Positions 35,612-45,228 of a stretch of 64,000 nt of DNA are shown here, one piece after another. Location: assembly GCA_045631205.1 (NCBI GenBank), contig JAZQUI010000025.1:16390-80389 (forward strand). Direction: 5' to 3'. The DNA comes from HGM04593 sp045631205 (GTDB taxonomy: Bacteria > Bacteroidota > Bacteroidia > Bacteroidales > Bacteroidaceae). Under the pieces are notes generated by a model. That model did not search any database. It was not told where the DNA came from and saw only the letters and a list, made by a program, of their open reading frames with translations. Within the stretch, counting starts at the first letter, position 1. Each line of letters starts with the position of its first letter. The translations under genes and the position numbers were made by a program.

Positions 35612-36097
35612 ATGAAAGAACTTGTTTTGCAGACAAAAGTAAATGTTTGCTTGTACGATGAGTTGTCGGCCGAAGATAGGGAGGTGGTTGATGCGGCACG
35701 TGCTGCGACTGCAAACAGTTATGCCATATATTCGGGATTTAACGTAGGTGCAGCCGTGCGTTTGGCTAATGGTGTTATAGTAAAAGGCAGCAACCAGGAA
35801 AATGCAGCCTATCCATCGGGGCTTTGTGCCGAGCGTACCACGTTGTTTTGGGCAAATTCGCAATATCCCGATCAGGCTGTGCTGACTCTTGCCATTGCTG
35901 CCCGTACTGCGAATGGTGAACTCGATACTCCCATTCCGCCTTGCGGTGCTTGCCGTCAGGTAATTTTAGAGACTGAAAAACGCTTTGGTAAAGCCATAAG
36001 AATTATACTGTTTGGCGCAAAAGAGAGTTACGTTGTGGAGGATGGAATTAAAGCGCTTCTTCCCCTTTCTTTCGATTCAGCTTTTCTTGACGAATGA
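35612..36097 (+). CDS. cdd: Cytidine deaminase
   Basis: A 161-residue protein with the zinc site CAERTTLFWA (Glu proton shuttle) and PPCGACRQVI. It converts cytidine/deoxycytidine to uridine/deoxyuridine in pyrimidine salvage. It overlaps the next gene by 4 bp. Confidence 0.93.
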   Translation: MKELVLQTKVNVCLYDELSAEDREVVDAARAATANSYAIYSGFNVGAAVRLANGVIVKGSNQENAAYPSGLCAERTTLFWANSQYPDQAVLTLAIAARTANGELDTPIPPCGACRQVILETEKRFGKAIRIILFGAKESYVVEDGIKALLPLSFDSAFLDE

Positions 36098-36576
36098 AAA
36101 AGATACTTTTTGTGTGTCACGGGAACATCTGTCGTTCACCGATGGCGGAATTTATTATGAAGAATATTGCAAAATCGGCAGGTGTTGTCGATGCGATGCA
36201 TATAGAATCGGCGGCTACAAGTAGCGAGGAAATTGGCAATGGCGTTTATCCGCCTGCGGTGCGCGAACTTGCTCGTCACGGAATTTCGTGCGAAGGAAAA
36301 CGTGCCCGTCGCATCACTGTGGACGATTTTTCAGCATTCGATTTAATTGTGGTAATGGAGGATTACAACTTGCGTAATATGCGCTCGTTGCTTTCGGGTG
36401 CGGGTAGTGAAAAAGTATGGAAACTGCTCGACTTTGAGGGGTGTTCTTCTGCGGGCGTGGCATCAAGGTTGTCGGGTGGTGATATATCTGATCCTTGGTA
36501 TCATGGTAATTTTTCGCAGACATATGCCGAAATAGAGCGCGGTTGCAAAGGTTTAATGCGTTATGTTGGTTTCTGA
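36094..36576 (+). CDS. Low-molecular-weight protein tyrosine phosphatase
   Basis: A 160-residue protein with the active-site loop VCHGNICRSPMAEF (C-x5-R) at 8-21 and the acid loop ISDPWYHGNFSQTY near 131-144. It dephosphorylates protein tyrosines; as the window has a BY-kinase it might act on it, but the CpsB-type phosphatase is the likelier partner. It overlaps ruvC by 14 bp. Confidence 0.9.
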   Translation: MKKILFVCHGNICRSPMAEFIMKNIAKSAGVVDAMHIESAATSSEEIGNGVYPPAVRELARHGISCEGKRARRITVDDFSAFDLIVVMEDYNLRNMRSLLSGAGSEKVWKLLDFEGCSSAGVASRLSGGDISDPWYHGNFSQTYAEIERGCKGLMRYVGF

Positions 36577-37150
36577 TATGCAGCAGACAACCCCCACTGA
36601 CGACAGAGTGATTATGGGTATAGACCCCGGTACAAATCTCATGGGTTATGCTTTCATAGGTGTGAACGGTAATAAGGCACGTCTGATAGATATGGGTGTC
36701 ATAGACTTGCGCAAATGTCACGACAGTTATATAAAACTTGGTGAGATATTTACCCGTGTACAGGGGTTAATAAATTCTTACTTGCCCGACGAATTGGCTA
36801 TTGAGGCTCCATTCTTTGGAAAAAACGTACAGAGTATGCTTAAATTGGGGCGTGCACAGGGTGTGGCGATAGCCGCTGCCATAAGCCGCGATGTTCCTAT
36901 CCACGAGTATGCTCCGTTGAAAATAAAGATGGCTATAACGGGTAACGGTTCGGCCTCAAAACAACAGGTTGCCGAGATGTTGAGGCGCATGCTTAATATT
37001 CCCTCATATGAAATGCCACGGTTTATGGATGCTACCGATGCACTTGGTGCTGCTTTTTGCCACTATCTGCAACGTGGTAACCCGGTAACAAGTGTAAAGT
37101 ATAGCAGTTGGGCCGATTTCGCACGTAAAAACAGCGACAAGATAAGGTAA
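36563..37150 (+). CDS. ruvC: Crossover junction endodeoxyribonuclease RuvC
   Basis: A 195-residue protein with VIMGIDPGTNLMGYAFI (first catalytic Asp), AIEAPFFGKNVQSMLKLGRA (catalytic Glu) and MDATDALGAAFCHYL (Asp pair). It resolves Holliday junctions with RuvAB. Start may be the first ATG (36563) or the ATG at 36578; both overlap the upstream gene. Its stop lies inside the terminator hairpin. Confidence 0.93.
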   Translation: MLVSDMQQTTPTDDRVIMGIDPGTNLMGYAFIGVNGNKARLIDMGVIDLRKCHDSYIKLGEIFTRVQGLINSYLPDELAIEAPFFGKNVQSMLKLGRAQGVAIAAAISRDVPIHEYAPLKIKMAITGNGSASKQQVAEMLRRMLNIPSYEMPRFMDATDALGAAFCHYLQRGNPVTSVKYSSWADFARKNSDKIR

Positions 37151-37171
37151 CCTTGTCGCTGTTTTTTTTTG
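37130..37171 (+). terminator. Terminator overlapping the end of ruvC
   Basis: AACAGCGACAAG (37130-37141) pairs with CTTGTCGCTGTT (37152-37163), followed by a long T run. The 5' arm is inside the ruvC coding sequence. Confidence 0.9.
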
Positions 37172-37221
37172 TTTGCATTTGTTTGCGATAAACTGCACGC
37201 AAGCAGTGTCTATTTTCTTAA

Positions 37222-39213
37222 TCAATATTTGTATAGCTTGTAAGTTGTACGCAGTACTTGGAACTCTGTGCGGCGGTTCAGTTGGTTACATATCTCTTTT
37301 TGTTCCTCGTCTTCGAGATTGTTTATGAAGTCCTCGGTGAGTACATCGTTCTCCTTTAGGAATGTGTATTTCTCCGTCAACTTTTTGTGTATAATTTTAG
37401 GTTTATCTTCACCATAACCCTTTGGTGTAAGTCTCTCCTTTTCAATGCCGTGCTCTATGAGGTATTTTACCACCGATTCGGCGCGTGCCTGGGATAGTTT
37501 CAAGTTGTAGCTGTCGCTGCCTTTATAGTCGCAGTGAGCACTTAACTCAATGGTTACATTGGGGTTTAGATTAAGCAATTTGACAAGCTCATCGAGTGAT
37601 GCTTCCGACTCGGGAGTGAGTGTTGCCTTGTCAAATTCGTAGAAAATGTTATCAATGAGTACAGGTCGGGTGATGGATGGCAGTGCAAAGTCGCGTTGAT
37701 AACTGACGGAGCCTTCAATTGTGTCGGCCGACAGTTCCTGCATCGTATTCAGGTAACCTTTGCAACTACCGAGTAATACATAGTCCACTCCCGGTGTAAC
37801 ACGCACTGAATATGAACCATCTTTCATCACTCCGAAACTGGTGTTTGTTCCATCTCTTCCAACCATGTGTATAACTCCTTCGGGCAGTTCATAGCCATCT
37901 TTCTCGTATATCCAGCCGTATAGTGTGTGTATGGTTTCGGGTAGCAGGAATGAATATATATGATCCCATCCTCGTGCGTCTCCACGGTTCGATGAGAAGA
38001 AACCGCGATAGAGGCCGGGGGCAAATGTCATGCCGAAATCGTCGCCGTTGGAGTTGATGGGTGCCATCATATTCTCTACCTTCCACACGGTGTCGTTTAC
38101 CTGTGTGGCACAATAGATATCAAGTCCACCCATACCAGGGTAACCATCGGAAGAGAAAAAGAGTTCTCCGTTTGGCCCGAAAGAGGGAAATTGTTCGTCT
38201 CCCTCTGTATTTATACCTTCTCCAAGGTTCTCTACAATGCCCTGCAGTGCTTTGTTGCCTCCAATGAAATATCTCCATATATCGAGGCCGCCGAAACCTC
38301 CGGGCATATTAGACGTGAAGTACAACCAATCGCCATCGGGTGATACGGCCGGGTGTGCAAACGATGATAATGTATCGGTTGATATTTCCACCTTTTGCAC
38401 TCCGCTCCACGCGGCATCGCTTCTGTTGCTACGATATATAGAGGCGTAACGGGGGTATTGATCATCGGTGACACAGCGGGTAAAATACATAGTCTTTCCA
38501 TCGGGCGTGAATGCGCATGCTCCGTCTTCGTATTCGCTGTTTATCTCACTTTCTATTACTTCGGTTTTTTGCCATTTGCCCTTATCGTCACGTCGTGTGA
38601 GAAAGATATCGGCTTTCTTTTGTCCTGTTATGCCGCTGATATCGTCGCCTTTGGCCTCTTTGCGTGTCGATGTGGTTACTATCATAGTGGTATCGTCGCC
38701 CACATACATAGGGCAGTAGTCACTACGCTGTCCGTTAAGTTCTTTGGAGCGTTTTACAATGTAGCGGTTTGGGCTTTTCTTCCATTCGAGCGACTGAATG
38801 GCTGCTTGCAGGCCTACTTGCGCGAGGCGGTCTTCGGGGTTTAATTGCAGGAATGCCTCATAGCTGTTCTTCGCGTCTTTGTAGTCTCCCTTTTCTAGTT
38901 GTGCGTCGGCAAGGTGGCGCAATGCAAGCGAGTCGGGGTATTTGTAGCGTACTGCATTACCATAAGCTCCAACTGCACGTACTGCATTATTGCTCTTGCG
39001 GTAGCATTCGCCCATTTTCCAAGCAACCTCTGCACGTCTGCTTTTTTCTTTGGGCGATATCTTGCGATAAGCCTTTCTGTATTGTCGCGCAGCTTCGTAA
39101 TATTCGTTTATGGCTGCATATTGGTCACCCTTCCTTATGGCTCTTTCGCTGCCACAGGATGTTATTGCTATCAGTATTAGTGATGCTATGCTGTATAGTA
39201 GTACTTTTTTCAT
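37222..39213 (-). CDS. TPR/beta-propeller/OmpA lipoprotein (PorE-like)
   Basis: A 663-residue lipoprotein (signal ending IAITSC). TPR-like helices fall at about 25-140, WD40/PD40-type repeats at about 165-420 (ACAFTPDGKTMYFTRC, AVSPDGDWLYFTSNMPGGFG, PSFGPNGELFFSSDGYPGMG), a carboxypeptidase-regulatory-like domain at about 430-510 and an OmpA C-terminal domain (IELSAHCDYKGSDSYNLKLS then QARAESVVKYL). This four-part order and size match PorE of the type IX secretion system. No other T9SS gene is in the window, so it could also be a general relative. Confidence 0.85.
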   Translation of the reverse strand: MKKVLLYSIASLILIAITSCGSERAIRKGDQYAAINEYYEAARQYRKAYRKISPKEKSRRAEVAWKMGECYRKSNNAVRAVGAYGNAVRYKYPDSLALRHLADAQLEKGDYKDAKNSYEAFLQLNPEDRLAQVGLQAAIQSLEWKKSPNRYIVKRSKELNGQRSDYCPMYVGDDTTMIVTTSTRKEAKGDDISGITGQKKADIFLTRRDDKGKWQKTEVIESEINSEYEDGACAFTPDGKTMYFTRCVTDDQYPRYASIYRSNRSDAAWSGVQKVEISTDTLSSFAHPAVSPDGDWLYFTSNMPGGFGGLDIWRYFIGGNKALQGIVENLGEGINTEGDEQFPSFGPNGELFFSSDGYPGMGGLDIYCATQVNDTVWKVENMMAPINSNGDDFGMTFAPGLYRGFFSSNRGDARGWDHIYSFLLPETIHTLYGWIYEKDGYELPEGVIHMVGRDGTNTSFGVMKDGSYSVRVTPGVDYVLLGSCKGYLNTMQELSADTIEGSVSYQRDFALPSITRPVLIDNIFYEFDKATLTPESEASLDELVKLLNLNPNVTIELSAHCDYKGSDSYNLKLSQARAESVVKYLIEHGIEKERLTPKGYGEDKPKIIHKKLTEKYTFLKENDVLTEDFINNLEDEEQKEICNQLNRRTEFQVLRTTYKLYKY

Positions 39214-39268
39214 ATAATAATGTTCGTAGTTTTAAATAACTGATTTTTCTTGAAATTATTATATGTTG

Positions 39269-41059
39269 CTATTTCTTTTCGGCCAAATTGTTGATTGTGC
39301 AATTGTCGCTGAGTACATCTTTTACAATTTTGTCGAGCATCTGTTTGAGTTCCTCAATAAAGGTCTTTGCTTCGTATTCTCTCTTTTCAATGTCGCGTAG
39401 TTTTTTCTCCCATTGTCCGGTAAGTTCGGCACTTTTCAGCAACTCGTTCTTTATTATGCCGATAAGTTCTGTGCCGGTGGCAGTGGGTAATATATTCTTT
39501 TTCTCGCGACGCATATAGTTGCGTTTGAAGAGTGTCTCTATGATATTTGCGCGTGTTGAGGGGCGGCCTATACCGTTTTCCTTCATTGCATCGCGCAACT
39601 CCTCGTTATCTACAAACTTGCCGGCAGTTTCCATGGCGCGCAATAGTGTAGCTTCGGTATAAGGCTTAAGAGGTGTTGTCCATTTTTCGGCAAGTTCAGG
39701 TGTGTGGGGACCCTCTTCACCTTTTGTGAAATGGGGCAAAATCTTGTCGTTTTCCTCCTTTTCATCGTTTGTTTCTCCCGAAAAGACAACCTTCCATCCG
39801 GCATCGGTTATCTCTTTACCTGTTGTTTTGAATGGTACTCCGCCGCTTTCGCCTTGCACTGTTGTGGTGCGGAATTTGCAGTCGGGGTAGAAAATCGCAA
39901 TAAAGTGCAGTGCTATGAGGTTGTATAGCTTCTTCTCAAGATCGGTAAGTCCTTGCGGATAAACTCCTGTGGGTATAATGGCGTGGTGGTCGGTAACTTT
40001 TTTGTTATCGAACACTTTTTTTGACTTTGGCAATGGTTTCCCTTCAAGCGGTGCAACCAAGGTTTGGTAGTCGCGCAGGCCTTTAAGAATATTGGCGCAT
40101 TTGGGGTAGATGTCGTCGCTCAAAAAAGTGGTGTCCACGCGTGGGTAGGTGGTAAGCTTCTTTTCGTAGAGCGACTGAATGGTCTGCAGGGTTACTTCGG
40201 CCGAAAGACCGAATTTTTTATTGCAGTCTACCTGTAGCGATGTAAGGTCGTAAAGACGTGGCGGCAATTCGGTGCCGTTCTTTGCTGCAACGTCGGTTAT
40301 AGTAAAAGGCTGGCCTGTAATGCTTGCCAATGCTTCTTGTGCTTCTTCTATGTTCTCGTATTTGCCTTTTGCAGCGTTGAATTGCGTATCGCGATATGTC
40401 GTTTTCAGTTCCCAATATTGTTTGGGAACAAAGTTCTCTATTTCCTGCTGTCGTTTTACCACAAGCGCGAGTGTTGGTGTCTGTACACGGCCAATTGAGA
40501 GTACCTGGCGGTTCTTGCCATACTTCAATGTGTAGAGTCGTGTGGCATTCATTCCTAAAAGCCAGTCGCCTATGGCGCGTGAGAGACCAGCTTCGTAAAG
40601 GGGCTGATACTCGCTTTGGTCTTTAAGTGTGGCAAATCCCTCGCGTATGGCCTCTTCGGTAAGTGATGATACCCATAAGCGCTTTACGGGGCATTTTGCC
40701 TGCGTTTTTTGTATTACCCAACGTTGTATAAGTTCTCCTTCCTGGCCGGCATCGCCACAATTTATAATGCTGTCGGCCTCCAGCATAAGTTTCTCTATTA
40801 CAGAGAATTGTTTTTCAATACCTTTGTCATTGATTAGCTTTATGCCGAAGCGAGGTGGAACCATCGGCAAACTGCCGAGGCTCCACCTTTGCCACATTTG
40901 TGTGTAATCGCCGGGTTCTTTAAGAGTGCATAGGTGTCCGAAAGTCCATGTAACACGATATCCGTTACCTTCGTAAAATCCATCGCGTTTGTTTTTCGCT
41001 CCCAGAATTTCTGCAATCTCTTTTGCGACGGAGGGTTTCTCTGCTATACAAACAATCAT
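39269..41059 (-). CDS. topB: DNA topoisomerase III
   Basis: A 596-residue type IA topoisomerase with N-terminal TOPRIM (MIVCIAEKPSVAKEIAEILG, INCGDAGQEGELI) and the active-site Tyr in KLTTYPRVDTTFLSDDIYP. GIGRPSTRANIIETLFKRNY also matches the family. It ends soon after the core domains and lacks the long C-terminal zinc-finger tail of many homologues. It lies 12 bp after mutB on the same strand. Confidence 0.93.
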   Translation of the reverse strand: MIVCIAEKPSVAKEIAEILGAKNKRDGFYEGNGYRVTWTFGHLCTLKEPGDYTQMWQRWSLGSLPMVPPRFGIKLINDKGIEKQFSVIEKLMLEADSIINCGDAGQEGELIQRWVIQKTQAKCPVKRLWVSSLTEEAIREGFATLKDQSEYQPLYEAGLSRAIGDWLLGMNATRLYTLKYGKNRQVLSIGRVQTPTLALVVKRQQEIENFVPKQYWELKTTYRDTQFNAAKGKYENIEEAQEALASITGQPFTITDVAAKNGTELPPRLYDLTSLQVDCNKKFGLSAEVTLQTIQSLYEKKLTTYPRVDTTFLSDDIYPKCANILKGLRDYQTLVAPLEGKPLPKSKKVFDNKKVTDHHAIIPTGVYPQGLTDLEKKLYNLIALHFIAIFYPDCKFRTTTVQGESGGVPFKTTGKEITDAGWKVVFSGETNDEKEENDKILPHFTKGEEGPHTPELAEKWTTPLKPYTEATLLRAMETAGKFVDNEELRDAMKENGIGRPSTRANIIETLFKRNYMRREKKNILPTATGTELIGIIKNELLKSAELTGQWEKKLRDIEKREYEAKTFIEELKQMLDKIVKDVLSDNCTINNLAEKK

Positions 41060-41071
41060 TCAGCCCTCCCT

Positions 41072-43201
41072 TTATTCTCTATTTAGGAATATTTCCATAA
41101 GTTCGCAAGCCGCTTTTGCCACGCTTGTTCCGGGGCCGAAGATGCCGATAACGCCGGCGCGGTATAGGAAATCGTAATCCTGTGCAGGTATAACACCACC
41201 TGCAAAGACCATAATATCCTCGCGACCGAGCTTTGCAAGTTCCTCAATAAGTTGCGGGACAAGTGTTTTGTGTCCGGCTGCAAGTGACGATACGCCCACG
41301 GCGTGAACATCGTTTTCGACGGCTTGGCGTGCAACCTCGGCAGGTGTTTGGAAAAGCATACCCATATCCACGTCGAAACCGCAGTCGGCATAACCGGTAG
41401 CTACCACCTTTGCGCCACGGTCGTGACCATCCTGTCCCATTTTGGCTATCATAACTCGGGGACGGCGTCCCTCTTTCTTTGCAAACTCTTCGGTCAGGCG
41501 ACAAGCCTTTTTGAAGGTCTCGTCGTCTTTGCTTTCTGCTGAATACACGCCTGAAATTGTTCTTATAACTGCTTTGTAACGGCCTGCAACAGCTTCGCAG
41601 GCATCTGAAATCTCTCCAAGTGTAGCGCGCAAGCCTGCAGCTTCCACTGCGGCTTCAAGCAGGTTGCCTTCGCCACTTTTTGCACACTCCGTGATTTTGT
41701 CGAGCGCAGCTTTTACCGCCTTTTCATCGCGGTTTTTACGGTTGCGCTCTATGGCATCAAGTTGTTCTTTGCGTACGGCTGTGTTGTCTATCTCAAGAAT
41801 ATCGATAGGCTCTTCTTCGGCAAGGCAGAATGCGTTTGTGCCCACGATTATCTGTTTGCCGCTGTCGATGCGTGCCTGTGTGCGTGCTGCAGCCTCTTCA
41901 ATGCGCATCTTGGGAAGTCCTGTTTCTATGGCTTTGGCCATTCCGCCAAGTTCCTCAATCTCCTGAATTAGTTTCCAGGCCTTGTCGGCAATCTCTTTTG
42001 TAAGGCTTTCAATGTAGTATGAACCACCCCAGGGATCTATTACGCGGCAGATATTTGTCTCTTCTTGCAAGTAAATCTGTGTGTTGCGGGCAATACGTGC
42101 CGAAAAGTCTGTGGGTAGGGCAATAGCCTCGTCGAGTGCGTTGGTGTGCAATGATTGTGTGTGTCCCATAGCGGCACTCATAGCCTCAATTACAGTGCGT
42201 CCCACGTTATTGAAGGGGTCCTGCTCGGTGAGCGACCATCCCGATGTCTGGCAGTGTGTGCGCAGAGCCATTGACTTGTAGTTTTTGGGGTTGAACTGTT
42301 TTATGATTTTTGCCCACAACATACGTGCTGCACGCATTTTTGCAATCTCCATAAAGGGGTTCATACCTATGCCCCAGAAGAAAGAGAGGCGTGGTGCGAA
42401 TGCATCGATATCAATACCTGCATTCACTCCGGCACGCACATATTCAAGACCATCGGCAAGGGTATAGGCAAGCTCAATGTCGGCCGATGCTCCAGCCTCC
42501 TGCATATGGTAACCCGAAATTGATATAGAGTTGAACTTGGGCATCTTCTGCGATGTATAGGCGAAAATGTCGCTTATTATGCGCATTGAGAATGCAGGGG
42601 GGTATATATAGGTGTTGCGCACCATAAACTCTTTGAGGATGTCGTTCTGTATGGTACCGGCCATCTCTTCGAGTTTTGCTCCTTGCTCGAGTGCTGCATT
42701 TATGTAGAATGCAAGCACGGGAAGCACGGCACCGTTCATTGTCATTGAAACGGACATTTTGTTAAGGGGAATACCGTCGAAGAGTTGCTCCATATTCTCC
42801 ATACAGCAGATTGAAACACCAGCTTTTCCCACATCGCCAACTACGCGCTCGTTGTCGGGGTTGTATCCGCGGTGTGTAGGCAGGTCAAATGCGACGGAGA
42901 GTCCTTTTTGTCCCGATGCGAGGTTGCGGCGGTAGAAGGCGTTACTCTCCTCGGCGGTGGAGAAACCTGCGTACTGTCTGATGGTCCACGGGCGGAAAGT
43001 GTACATCATTGAGTAAGGTCCACGAAGGAATGGGGGCAAGCCCGCTGCATAGTCGAGGTGTTCCATCTCCTCTAGGTCCTTTGCGGTGTACACCGGTTTT
43101 ACTTTAATCTGTTCGGCTGTTTCCCACACGCTTTCATACGCGGGAGCAGCCACGGTTGCGTTATTCGCAAATATATCTATGTTATTGAAATCTTTTCTCA
43201 T
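41072..43201 (-). CDS. mutB: Methylmalonyl-CoA mutase large subunit
   Basis: A 709-residue protein with the N-terminal TIM barrel (RPWTIRQYAGFSTAEESNAF) and a C-terminal cobalamin domain with DGHDRGAKVVATGYADCG (D-x-H-x-x-G, His axial ligand). It interconverts succinyl-CoA and (R)-methylmalonyl-CoA in the propionate pathway. It follows mutA by 12 bp. Confidence 0.96.
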   Translation of the reverse strand: MRKDFNNIDIFANNATVAAPAYESVWETAEQIKVKPVYTAKDLEEMEHLDYAAGLPPFLRGPYSMMYTFRPWTIRQYAGFSTAEESNAFYRRNLASGQKGLSVAFDLPTHRGYNPDNERVVGDVGKAGVSICCMENMEQLFDGIPLNKMSVSMTMNGAVLPVLAFYINAALEQGAKLEEMAGTIQNDILKEFMVRNTYIYPPAFSMRIISDIFAYTSQKMPKFNSISISGYHMQEAGASADIELAYTLADGLEYVRAGVNAGIDIDAFAPRLSFFWGIGMNPFMEIAKMRAARMLWAKIIKQFNPKNYKSMALRTHCQTSGWSLTEQDPFNNVGRTVIEAMSAAMGHTQSLHTNALDEAIALPTDFSARIARNTQIYLQEETNICRVIDPWGGSYYIESLTKEIADKAWKLIQEIEELGGMAKAIETGLPKMRIEEAAARTQARIDSGKQIIVGTNAFCLAEEEPIDILEIDNTAVRKEQLDAIERNRKNRDEKAVKAALDKITECAKSGEGNLLEAAVEAAGLRATLGEISDACEAVAGRYKAVIRTISGVYSAESKDDETFKKACRLTEEFAKKEGRRPRVMIAKMGQDGHDRGAKVVATGYADCGFDVDMGMLFQTPAEVARQAVENDVHAVGVSSLAAGHKTLVPQLIEELAKLGREDIMVFAGGVIPAQDYDFLYRAGVIGIFGPGTSVAKAACELMEIFLNRE

Positions 43202-43213
43202 AGCTGTTTCTTT

Positions 43214-45025
43214 TTAGATGCCCAACTTTGAATTGAGAGCTTTCAGTGTCTCCAGAACATTTACTCTCACGTGTATGAAATTCTCTATTCCTGCCTTCTG
43301 CAAATCTTCGCTGCAAGCAGGTGCGCCGGCAACAATAAAGATGGCTTTGTCTTTTACAGCCTCGTAGGCGGGTATTGCATATTCGGCATACTCGTCGTCG
43401 CTTGAGCATATCACCACAATGTCGGCATTGGCTTTTATGGCAGCTTCTGCGCCCTCTTCCACGCTCTTGAAACCGAGGTTGTCGATAACTTCGTAGCCTG
43501 CCGCAGCAAGGAAGTTGCACGAGAATTGTGCTCTTGCCTGGCGCATTGCAAGGTTACCGATGGTGAGCATAAAGGCTTTGGGGCGTTTGCCGCTTGCCTC
43601 GGTGGCAAGGCGCAGTTGCTCAAACTCCTCTCCCAATCGTAAAGCCAGCAAACCATTGCCCGCGCAACAACATTGTGTGTCGAGCGGTTTTTTATCTTCG
43701 GCCTTTTCTGTGAAATTGGGGTATTGGTTTGTGCCAAGCAATATCTCTTTACGTTGTGCAAGTGCGGCGCGGCGCTTTTTACCCGCTGCTTCTATCATCT
43801 CTTTTATCTTGCCACTCTCTACAGCTTTGGCAAAGCCACCCTGGTTTTCTATTTCAAGGAAGGTCTTCCATGCTTCACTTGCTATTGAAGCTGTGAGGCT
43901 CTCTACATAGTAAGAACCTCCGGCGGGGTCGGCAACAATGTCGAGGTGGCTTTCGTGCTTGAGTATCAGTTGCTGGTTCTTTGCTATTCTCTCGGCAAAA
44001 TCAGTTGGTGTCTCATAAACCGAGTCGTATGGTTTTACGGTAATGGATTCCACGCCCGCTATGGCTGCACTCATTGCTTCGGTCTGTGTGCGTAGCATAT
44101 TTACATATGAGTCGAAGAGTGTAAGGTTGAACGATGTGGTTTCGGCGTGGATATTCATTTTGCAAGCCTCTTTGTCGGTTGTGTACTGTGATGCGATTTT
44201 TGCCCACAGCATACGTGCCGCACGGAATTTTGCAATCTCCATAAAGAAATTGCTTGAAATGCCCATATTGAACTTTATGCCTTTTGCTACAATTTCGCTT
44301 GCGGTGCCAGCCTCGTCGGCAGCATTTAAATATTCGTTACCCCATGCAAGTGCACATCCGAGCTCCTGTGCAATGTATGCACCGCTGTTGCATAGTTTTA
44401 TGCTGTTTACGCCGATAAAACGGAGCCCCGGTACTTCGGAAACAATCTCAGCAAGTGATTTTATTCCTTCGGTAAGGTCGGCAATGGGGGTGCCTTTGCA
44501 CAGCGCTTTTCCAATAGGGTCGAAGTTGATTGAGCCGTTTATATTGCCAAGTGCGTAACCTTCGTTCTTGTAATATGCTACAAGTGCTTTTGCAAATTCG
44601 GTAATATGTTTTTGGCAGACTGCGAAATTGAGCTCAGTTGTTTGTGGGCAGATGCCGCTTAACAGTTGCTTGATATCCACGCTGCTGCGCACTTTGAAAC
44701 CTATGGCAGTAGCGCCCTCTGCTATCATCTTTTTTGCCTTCTCATTGGCTTCTGCAATATTTGTGGTGTCTATATCCACTCTGATGAGCCAGGTGTTGTC
44801 GGCTCTGTTGCCTCTTGTATATGGGAACTCACCCGGTAGCGACGATGTGGTTGCGCTGTTTATATCTTCTTTGCGATAGAAGGGGTTTACGTTGAATCCT
44901 TCATTGGTTCTCCATATCATTTTTTTGTCATAATCGGCACCTTTGAGGTCTTCAACGATTTTCTCTTTCCACTCGTCGGCTGTGACAGGTGGAAATTCGT
45001 TGAATAGTTTTTCTGTTGTGTCCAT
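43214..45025 (-). CDS. mutA: Methylmalonyl-CoA mutase small subunit
   Basis: A 603-residue paralogue of MutB. The barrel is kept, but the C-terminal domain lacks D-x-H-x-x-G (the matching stretch reads LTIGNLAMRQARAQFSCNF), as expected for the non-catalytic subunit. It pairs with MutB as a heterodimer. First gene of a mutA-mutB-topB(-porE-like) run. Confidence 0.95.
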   Translation of the reverse strand: MDTTEKLFNEFPPVTADEWKEKIVEDLKGADYDKKMIWRTNEGFNVNPFYRKEDINSATTSSLPGEFPYTRGNRADNTWLIRVDIDTTNIAEANEKAKKMIAEGATAIGFKVRSSVDIKQLLSGICPQTTELNFAVCQKHITEFAKALVAYYKNEGYALGNINGSINFDPIGKALCKGTPIADLTEGIKSLAEIVSEVPGLRFIGVNSIKLCNSGAYIAQELGCALAWGNEYLNAADEAGTASEIVAKGIKFNMGISSNFFMEIAKFRAARMLWAKIASQYTTDKEACKMNIHAETTSFNLTLFDSYVNMLRTQTEAMSAAIAGVESITVKPYDSVYETPTDFAERIAKNQQLILKHESHLDIVADPAGGSYYVESLTASIASEAWKTFLEIENQGGFAKAVESGKIKEMIEAAGKKRRAALAQRKEILLGTNQYPNFTEKAEDKKPLDTQCCCAGNGLLALRLGEEFEQLRLATEASGKRPKAFMLTIGNLAMRQARAQFSCNFLAAAGYEVIDNLGFKSVEEGAEAAIKANADIVVICSSDDEYAEYAIPAYEAVKDKAIFIVAGAPACSEDLQKAGIENFIHVRVNVLETLKALNSKLGI

Positions 45026-45071
45026 AAATATCTAGTTGTTGTATGTATTCGTTAATATATTGCCTGTTTTC

Positions 45072-45096
45072 GCGGTAGTTCACTACCGCAAAGTTA
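45072..45096 (-). promoter_or_regulatory. mutA promoter with an overlapping operator-like palindrome
   Basis: On the minus strand TAACTTTG (45089-45096) is followed at once by the inverted repeat GCGGTAGT-GA-ACTACCGC (45072-45089). The expected transcription start falls inside the palindrome. No TTTG is found at the normal distance upstream. The layout suggests repressor control of the mutA unit. Confidence 0.6.
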
Positions 45097-45137
45097 TAAA
45101 TATATTTTAAATGAGTGTGCTAATTAAAATAAAAACG

Positions 45138-45145
45138 TAACTTTG
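45138..45145 (+). promoter_or_regulatory. -10-type element of the endonuclease gene
   Basis: TAACTTTG about 84 bp before the chosen start; the upstream TTTG is not conserved. It is back to back with the mutA promoter. Confidence 0.5.
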
Positions 45146-45228
45146 CGAAAATTTTATTTCACTTAATTTAATAATGTAATATTTGATGGCGGTTGTTATG
45201 TGTCGCCTGTCATAAAAGAATCATCATT

